Below, in pieces: positions 5,377 through 9,994 of a stretch of 9,994 nt of DNA. The stretch comes from an uncultured Eubacteriales bacterium (lineage in GTDB: Bacteria > Bacillota > Clostridia > UMGS1883 > UMGS1540): contig USAP01000061.1 in NCBI GenBank assembly GCA_900552775.1, positions 1-9,994 on the forward strand, given 5' to 3'. The notes beneath the pieces were generated by a model. The model made no database searches. It was not told where the DNA came from and saw only the letters and a list, made by a program, of their open reading frames with translations. Within the stretch, counting starts at the first letter, position 1, and each line of letters opens with the position of its first letter. The position numbers and the translations under genes are program-made.

Positions 5377-7821
5377 CTATCCCTGATACCTTATTCTTTC
5401 TACCAGCGTTTCCTTTTTCAGATTACTGCTTAAAACGCAGGAAAGTACAATCTGCAACAGACCGACCAAAAAAATCATAATAAAAATTGGTACGATTGGA
5501 ACATGATAGATATTCATTCCAAATATTCCATTATGTTTTGCATAGGAAAAAAGTGCATAGCCGAGCGGCAGACCAATGATCAAAGCTACGCATATGGTAC
5601 CAACCGTAAAAATCAGTCCCTGTAACTGCAGGCATAAATTTAATTGTTTATTTGTCATACCCACAGCCTGTAATACACCATATTCCTGCTTTTTTGTCGT
5701 AATATTCATGATCATGGTGTTTGCCATATTCATAAAACCGATGAGTCCTACAACCGCTATAAACAGATAACAGCCGAGCTTCATCATGCGGGCTGCGACT
5801 TCTGCATTTTGTAACTGCGCATGATAGGTATCCATTTTTATATGTGAAGATTTAGAAATCAAAGTATTCAGACTTTGTTCTACAGATGCCTCATCTTTTT
5901 TATCACAGTCCACCCACAGATAGCCATAGGCTGTTCCTCTCGGATTCATGGAACGGTATACACCTTCCGGAATGACAAGATAAGTGTCCGCACTTACAAA
6001 GGATCCTGCAATCTTTCCCTGATAGGTATAGGTTCCACTTCCATTCTCAAAGTCAAATGCAATGGATTCACCCGGAGCATATCCATCTTGTTCCATCCAC
6101 GTCGACCAGCCAAAGAAAATTTCACCATTCTTTACCGCCTGATCATAGTCCATAGAGCCAATATCCCCGTCTTGGCGCATAAAATCAAAATCATTTTTAC
6201 TCACAATATCAGCCGGAAATCTTGTTCCGTTCAGATTTACAGAGACAATCTCTCTCGTCATGACATCTGTCACTCCCGGAATGCTTTTGATTTCTTCAAT
6301 CAGCGAATCATTCAATGGATCATCCGTCAGAATCGTATCCAGATTATTCTCCGGATATCTTTCATCATACTCAGCAGAATAGTCAAGCTGCAGTTCAAAT
6401 TGTCCATGATTAACGGAAAGACGTGCTTCATGCTCCGTGTCAATATTTCCCACATAATTAGAGATAATCACAAACAATACGCAAGAAAAACCCATTGTGA
6501 GGATAGTACCAATAGTTCTTTTGGGATTACCCGTTACATTTGCCATTGCCATAGAAAACACGGTGACATTTTTTCTGCCATTTCGTTTTCCTTTTTTTTG
6601 TGTTTCTGCATTTTCTAAATACCGTGTTGCTTCGATAGGTGAAATCCGTGAAACAATTTTCATTGGTTTACGCAGCGCCAAAGCAACGGTAAGAAATGAT
6701 ACGAAAATACATAGAAGCATAACAGGCAGGGAAAACAGTGGCATCTGCTGATTTTGGACTCCCATAGAGCCAGTTCCGGTTGATACAAGGTTTCCCTGTT
6801 CTACCAGCCAGTTAAAACCGCATTTTGCAATCAGAAAACCAAGAAGCAATCCAACCGGTATTGAAGAAATTGTCAAAAACATACCCTCTCTGAAGATCAG
6901 TTGTTTCATCTGCTTTTTTGTCGCTCCCAGAGCCTTGATTTTTCCATACTCCTGTATCTTGTTGGCAATACCGACCTGAAAAATATTATAAATGACCACA
7001 ACAGAGAAAAGTACAATTGCAAGAATCAAAACCCCGCATACCGCAATCGTTTCATAACTCGGCTGCAAGACCCATTGCAAATAGAGATCATTGACTATAA
7101 CGTTTTTTTCTTCGATCCCACAAGCTGCTGCAATCTGCTTTATAACCGAATCAATATTATTCATAGATACATTTGCAGAATCATTTAAAGTAAAATAAAT
7201 ATTATACTGTCTGTCATTCTCTGCGACGTGCTCATCATAAAACTCCTGTGACCCGAAAGCAACATAAGATGCCTCGATGGTATACTCATCCCGATCATAT
7301 AGGATTCCGCTGACAACAAATTCTTCCGGCTTATATTCTGACTGCATCCCTGCGCGGTAATCCAGTGTAACCGTATCTCCGATCTTTACATCACCATACC
7401 CCATTGCACGAAAAAATGCTCTTCCTGCGGCAATTTCCTGCATTTTTTCCGGATACTTTCCTTCCTTCAACTCATATTCTTTATTATAAGGAAGCATTTT
7501 TCTTGCAGTCTCATCCATGCAGACAAACCCGCCTTTTTCATTGCCTTTTATGATACCTTCAGTGCACATAGTGCCTGTAGCATCTATTTCCGCACGGCGG
7601 TTTACTTCTTTTAACTGCGATCCGTCTGCGGAAACAAACAGACCATAATTGCTTCCATATGATCCTGCCGCCTGACTTTTCTGTAAATGAATTACCCCAT
7701 TTCCCACAGTACTGATGATAACAAGCAGCATCGTGGTCAGACAGATTGCCATCATGATCAGTATACTTCTTGTCCTGTTCCTTTTGTCATTGCTACATGC
7801 AATCCTGCTTATTGTCTTCAT
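5377..7821 (-). CDS. FtsX/MacB-type ABC transporter permease, duplicated 8-helix architecture
   Basis: An 814-residue membrane component of an ABC exporter or mechanotransmission complex. It is two tandem FtsX units. Unit 1 has a helix at about 19-40, an extracellular domain at about 41-255, and helices at about 258-281, 313-334 and 363-384. Unit 2 has a helix at about 436-456, an extracellular domain at about 457-680, and helices at about 683-703, 733-758 and 775-797. The cytoplasmic coupling segment is visibly repeated: QEYGKIKALGATKKQ (290-304) and QEYGVLQAVGMTNKQ (712-726). One polypeptide would therefore pair with an ATPase dimer. It differs from BceB permeases, which are about 650 residues with ten helices and one large loop. 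The ATG overlaps the ATPase stop (ATGA), so translation is coupled. Likely substrates are peptides, lipid-linked molecules or antimicrobials, inferred from the regulatory context. Confidence 0.92.
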   Translation of the reverse strand: MKTISRIACSNDKRNRTRSILIMMAICLTTMLLVIISTVGNGVIHLQKSQAAGSYGSNYGLFVSADGSQLKEVNRRAEIDATGTMCTEGIIKGNEKGGFVCMDETARKMLPYNKEYELKEGKYPEKMQEIAAGRAFFRAMGYGDVKIGDTVTLDYRAGMQSEYKPEEFVVSGILYDRDEYTIEASYVAFGSQEFYDEHVAENDRQYNIYFTLNDSANVSMNNIDSVIKQIAAACGIEEKNVIVNDLYLQWVLQPSYETIAVCGVLILAIVLFSVVVIYNIFQVGIANKIQEYGKIKALGATKKQMKQLIFREGMFLTISSIPVGLLLGFLIAKCGFNWLVEQGNLVSTGTGSMGVQNQQMPLFSLPVMLLCIFVSFLTVALALRKPMKIVSRISPIEATRYLENAETQKKGKRNGRKNVTVFSMAMANVTGNPKRTIGTILTMGFSCVLFVIISNYVGNIDTEHEARLSVNHGQFELQLDYSAEYDERYPENNLDTILTDDPLNDSLIEEIKSIPGVTDVMTREIVSVNLNGTRFPADIVSKNDFDFMRQDGDIGSMDYDQAVKNGEIFFGWSTWMEQDGYAPGESIAFDFENGSGTYTYQGKIAGSFVSADTYLVIPEGVYRSMNPRGTAYGYLWVDCDKKDEASVEQSLNTLISKSSHIKMDTYHAQLQNAEVAARMMKLGCYLFIAVVGLIGFMNMANTMIMNITTKKQEYGVLQAVGMTNKQLNLCLQLQGLIFTVGTICVALIIGLPLGYALFSYAKHNGIFGMNIYHVPIVPIFIMIFLVGLLQIVLSCVLSSNLKKETLVERIRYQG

Positions 7822-8492
7822 CTGAAATCCACCACCTGTCCGTCCTCAATCACCAGAATACGGTCAGCGACCTGTGCAATTTCGTCATCATGGGTAATCA
7901 TTACAATTGTCTGTCCATATTTTTTTGCTGTCATCTTAAGCAGAGCGATTACCTCATCACTGGTCTTAGAATCAAGATTTCCTGTCGGCTCATCTGCAAA
8001 TATAATTTCCGGACGATTCACCAGTGCTCTTGCAATTGCTACTCTCTGCTGCTGTCCTCCGGATAACTGATTTGGCAGATTATAAATCCGGTTTTCAATC
8101 CCCAGAGTTGCAATAATATCATTTACATACGCTTCATCCACTTTTCTTCCATCCAGCCCCAGTGGCAGTACAATATTTTCCCAGACATTAACAGATGAAA
8201 CCAGATTAAATGCCTGAAAAACAAATCCGATTTTTCTTCTGCGGAAAACAGCAAGGGCATCTTCCTTCATCCTGTATAAATCTTTCCCTGCTAAAGTAAC
8301 ACTGCCTTTTGTCGGGGTGTCTAGCCCTCCAAGCATATGAAGTAATGTACTTTTACCGGAACCTGACTTTCCAACAATTGCGACAAATTCTCCCTGCTCA
8401 ATCTGAATGTCCACCTGATTGACCGCTTTGACCTGATTCTCACCTGCGCCATAAAACTTACAAAGCTGCTTGGTTTCTAATATCACACTCAT
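7818..8492 (-). CDS. ABC transporter ATP-binding protein, MacB/BceA type
   Basis: A complete 224-residue ATPase that powers the adjacent permease at the inner face of the membrane. Motifs: Walker A GKSGSGKST (41-49), Q-loop VFQAFN (91-96, Gln93), signature LSGGQQQR (143-150), Walker B IIFADEP (163-169) with Glu168, D-loop GNLDS (171-175) and switch His201. The LHMLGGLDTPTKG stretch (51-63) is typical of the MacB/LolD/BceA branch. An in-frame start 25 codons upstream (8567) is rejected because AAGGAGG lies 6 nt before the ATG at 8492 and the extra peptide is basic and non-homologous. It has its own promoter after the kinase terminator and ends in a 4-nt overlap with the permease. Confidence 0.96.
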   Translation of the reverse strand: MSVILETKQLCKFYGAGENQVKAVNQVDIQIEQGEFVAIVGKSGSGKSTLLHMLGGLDTPTKGSVTLAGKDLYRMKEDALAVFRRRKIGFVFQAFNLVSSVNVWENIVLPLGLDGRKVDEAYVNDIIATLGIENRIYNLPNQLSGGQQQRVAIARALVNRPEIIFADEPTGNLDSKTSDEVIALLKMTAKKYGQTIVMITHDDEIAQVADRILVIEDGQVVDFR

Positions 8493-8498
8493 GTGTTG

Positions 8499-8505
8499 CC
8501 TCCTT
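8499..8505 (-). promoter_or_regulatory. Ribosome binding site AAGGAGG that decides the ATPase start
   Basis: AAGGAGG followed by a 6-nt spacer (CAACAC) precedes the ATG at 8492. The longer in-frame ORF start at 8567 has no comparable site. Confidence 0.85.
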
Positions 8506-8585
8506 TTCAATTCTGTAAAGCGTACCTTTTCAGCCCGCTTTCTTTGCCTGTTTATATATTTGGTCATTTTTTAACCTACATCCAA

Positions 8586-8613
8586 ATTGTATCAGGACAA
8601 TCTTTCATTTCAC
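8586..8613 (-). promoter_or_regulatory. Extended -10 promoter for the ABC transporter genes
   Basis: On the minus strand TGATACAAT gives a TGn extended -10 (TACAAT at 8591-8586). A 16-nt spacer separates it from GTGAAA (8613-8608), a 4/6 match to the -35 box. Transcription would begin near 8579, leaving a leader of about 87 nt. The leader contains a possible small hairpin (arms at 8517-8522 and 8536-8541). The promoter lies 11 bp downstream of the terminator/operator hairpin, the usual place for activation by an OmpR-family regulator. Confidence 0.6.
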
Positions 8614-8617
8614 TTTC

Positions 8618-8660
8618 AAAAAACGAGCAGAAATCTTACAGAATTGTAAGATTTCTGCTC
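8618..8660 (-). terminator. Intrinsic terminator of the response regulator-kinase transcript
   Basis: A perfect 16-bp stem (arms 8625-8640 and 8645-8660) with a 4-nt loop is followed, on the minus strand, by GTTTTTTG (six T's at 8623-8618). It lies 9 bases beyond the kinase stop codon (8670-8672). On the plus strand the hairpin is followed by ACTTAAAA, so it would not terminate in that direction. Confidence 0.9.
8636..8649. promoter_or_regulatory. Candidate response-regulator operator TTACA-N4-TGTAA inside the terminator hairpin
   Basis: The loop-proximal part of the hairpin reads TTACA-GAAT-TGTAA. From memory, TnACA-N4-TGTAA is the consensus described for BceR-like regulators upstream of their transporter genes. 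It is centred about 63 bp upstream of the predicted transporter start and about 29 bp upstream of the -35. The upstream gene is an OmpR-family regulator, so an autologous operator is plausible. The match is also an unavoidable part of a stable stem, so coincidence cannot be excluded. Confidence 0.5.
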
Positions 8661-8669
8661 ACTTAAAAT

Positions 8670-9914
8670 TTAACCAACATATGGTAATTGAATCACAAAC
8701 GTGCTTCCTTTTTTCTTTTTGCCGGAGGTTACCGTAATCGTACCTGCGTGTTTTTCGATAATTTCTCTCGATAGAAAAAGTCCGATTCCTGTACCACTCT
8801 TTTCCATGACCTCCTTGGAACTTCCTCTGTAAAATCGTTGAAAAATTTTGTGATACTCATTCTGCGGAATACCAATTCCCTGATCCTCAATTTCCATTCT
8901 TACAAGATCGTTTCTTTTTTGTAACCGGATAAATATTTTTGAACCACACGGACTGTACTTGACCGCATTATCCAGAACGTTGATCACAGCTTCACCAAGC
9001 CACCTTTTATCCTGCATAATCGTGCATGTTTCCAGCTCTTTTTCATAGTCAAAAACGAATTCAATTTCTTTCTCATCCGCTTTAGGATAAGTGCGGTTCA
9101 CAGCAGATATGACAGTATCCATAAGCGGAAGTTTTTTCTTATTAATCTGAATCAGTCCAGTTTCCATCTTGGATATTTCAAGAAGCGACTGCAATAATGT
9201 CTCCAGTCCATCCAGAGCACTCCGACAACGGATACGAAACTCCTCCTGTTCTGTGGCACTTAAGTCATTCTGCATCAGCACACTAAAACATGTATCCAAA
9301 GCTGCAACCGGTGTCTTTAACTGGTGAGAAATATCAGAAACCATTTCTTTCGTGTTCTCCTTTTCTGCCCTTGCTTCTTCCTTTATCAACTGAATATGAT
9401 GTCCGATTGCTTCAAGCTGGTCATTCAATTTTTCCAGTTCTGCATGATTTTCCGTTTTCAGTAAATCATCAAATTTATTTTCACGGAATCTGATCAGAAT
9501 TTCTTCCAACTGGTCTAAAATTTTCTGATGACACGCATCTTCTTTTTTCTTCCAATAAAGTAAAAAAGTCAAAAGAAGCACGCATATCACAGTGCTTACA
9601 GCACCGGTCACCATAACCTGATGCCGGAATTGCGAATAAAATGCATTCCCTTTATTCCCCCGGTATCCATATTGCTCCAATAATCGCCTTCCCTGTTCGT
9701 TAGTTTCAATATCCTTATCCTTAAGCAATTCCGAAACAGCATCCAGCCCGGAAAATTCTTCCTTTGCAGCAATCTCTGTCATAAGATTCATTTTATATTT
9801 ATAATCTTCATAAAACACATACGTGGTAAAGCAATTTAATATTGCAAACAATAATATGACAGGTAATACCAAGGAGAGCACTACTGTAATCTTCTTGCGA
9901 TATCTCTTTGTCAC
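8670..9914 (-). CDS. Two-component sensor histidine kinase
   Basis: A 414-residue membrane kinase that would autophosphorylate and pass phosphate to the overlapping response regulator. Helix 1 is at about 10-33, an extracellular sensing segment at about 34-98, and helix 2 at about 100-121. A charged, coiled-coil-like linker runs from about 122 to 190. The H-box is SDISHQLKTPVAAL (193-206, phospho-acceptor His197), the N-box INVLDNAVKYS (311-321, Asn316), G1 DQGIGIP (344-350), the F-box FQRFYRG (358-364) and G2 GTGIGLFL (374-381). All catalytic motifs are intact. The GTG at 9914 is preferred over an ATG at 9935: AGGAGGT lies 6 nt before the GTG, and that start gives the classic GTGA overlap with the regulator stop. 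The roughly 65-residue outer segment is longer than in BceS-type intramembrane sensors, so direct ligand sensing is possible. Confidence 0.95.
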   Translation of the reverse strand: MTKRYRKKITVVLSLVLPVILLFAILNCFTTYVFYEDYKYKMNLMTEIAAKEEFSGLDAVSELLKDKDIETNEQGRRLLEQYGYRGNKGNAFYSQFRHQVMVTGAVSTVICVLLLTFLLYWKKKEDACHQKILDQLEEILIRFRENKFDDLLKTENHAELEKLNDQLEAIGHHIQLIKEEARAEKENTKEMVSDISHQLKTPVAALDTCFSVLMQNDLSATEQEEFRIRCRSALDGLETLLQSLLEISKMETGLIQINKKKLPLMDTVISAVNRTYPKADEKEIEFVFDYEKELETCTIMQDKRWLGEAVINVLDNAVKYSPCGSKIFIRLQKRNDLVRMEIEDQGIGIPQNEYHKIFQRFYRGSSKEVMEKSGTGIGLFLSREIIEKHAGTITVTSGKKKKGSTFVIQLPYVG

Positions 9915-9994
9915 TGCCTTACCTCCTGATTCCATATATACCCAAGACCTCTGATATTCTTTATATAGACCGGTGCAGCCGGATTGTCTTCGAT
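9911..9994 (-). CDS. OmpR-family response regulator, C-terminal 27 codons only
   Basis: The frame entering from the window edge reads PVYIKNIRGLGYIWN and ends EVRQ-stop (TGA at 9913-9911). The (I/V)RG-x-GY pattern near the C-terminus is the last strand/wing of the OmpR/PhoB winged-helix DNA-binding domain. The receiver domain and most of the DNA-binding domain lie outside the window. It overlaps the kinase start by 4 nt and is its presumed partner. It probably controls the transporter promoter at 8586-8613. Confidence 0.88.
   Translation of the reverse strand: MEDNPAAPVYIKNIRGLGYIWNQEVRQ
9921..9927 (-). promoter_or_regulatory. Ribosome binding site AGGAGGT that decides the GTG start of the kinase
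   Basis: AGGAGGT with a 6-nt spacer (AAGGCA) precedes the GTG at 9914. It lies inside the last codons of the response regulator, consistent with translational coupling. Confidence 0.8.

Noticed and set aside
8493..8567. N-terminal extension of the ATPase (25 residues from 8567)
   Set aside because: The AAGGAGG site just before 8492 and normal ATPase length favour the shorter protein. The extension is leader sequence downstream of the predicted promoter.
8625..8660. Bidirectional terminator
   Set aside because: Only the minus strand has a T-tract after the stem; on the plus strand the stem is followed by ACTTAAAA, and there is no convergent gene.
1..9994. CRISPR arrays, tRNA or rRNA genes, insertion sequences
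   Set aside because: No regularly spaced repeats, no tRNA-like cloverleaf or rRNA sequence, and no transposase or terminal inverted repeats were recognised on reading both strands.

Overview
The window looks like a contig from a low-GC Bacillota (class Clostridia, probably a gut or other anaerobic community member). The evidence is strong AGGAGG-type ribosome binding sites, tight same-strand operons and the family make-up of the genes. This placement is inference; there is no rRNA or marker gene. Every gene supported here lies on the minus strand, so transcription runs from high to low coordinates. The first 71 bases are not biological: they are an Illumina P7/TruSeq indexed adapter left on the contig end. 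They truncate the last gene and add a false C-terminal tail to any ORF called through them.

Region 9994-5377 (transcribed first) is a regulated ABC-export module. It holds the last 27 codons of an OmpR-family response regulator and a histidine kinase overlapping it by GTGA. A perfect 16-bp hairpin terminator follows, then an extended -10 promoter, a MacB/BceA-type ATPase and an 814-residue FtsX-type permease overlapping the ATPase by ATGA. The loop-proximal part of the terminator hairpin reads TTACA-N4-TGTAA, which matches the binding consensus reported for BceR-like regulators. The hairpin may therefore end the regulator transcript and also act as the operator for the transporter promoter. 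The layout resembles peptide-antibiotic sensing and resistance modules, but neither the kinase nor the permease has canonical Bce architecture.

Region 5376-4895 is a scar between two functional blocks. The interior of an EamA/DMT transporter gene begins at the base after the permease stop codon and ends abruptly at 5038. It overlaps an unrecognised 3' gene fragment (4895-5047) in another frame. This could be a recombination or insertion boundary, or a misassembly.

Region 4895-4722 is a regulatory region with a weak hairpin, two CGGACA direct repeats exactly 21 bp apart, and a plausible sigma-A promoter.

Region 4721-72 is a tightly packed carbohydrate operon of five genes: a TIM-barrel sugar isomerase/epimerase-like protein, a Gfo/Idh/MocA dehydrogenase, a second TIM-barrel protein, a cytoplasmic CE15-like esterase, and a second Gfo/Idh/MocA dehydrogenase cut off by the adapter. 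Pairing NAD(P)-dependent sugar oxidoreductases with metal-dependent TIM-barrel proteins fits an oxidise-then-isomerise, eliminate or hydrate route for unusual sugars or glycosides. Inositol-like catabolism is an alternative. The esterase suggests an acylated or uronic-ester substrate.
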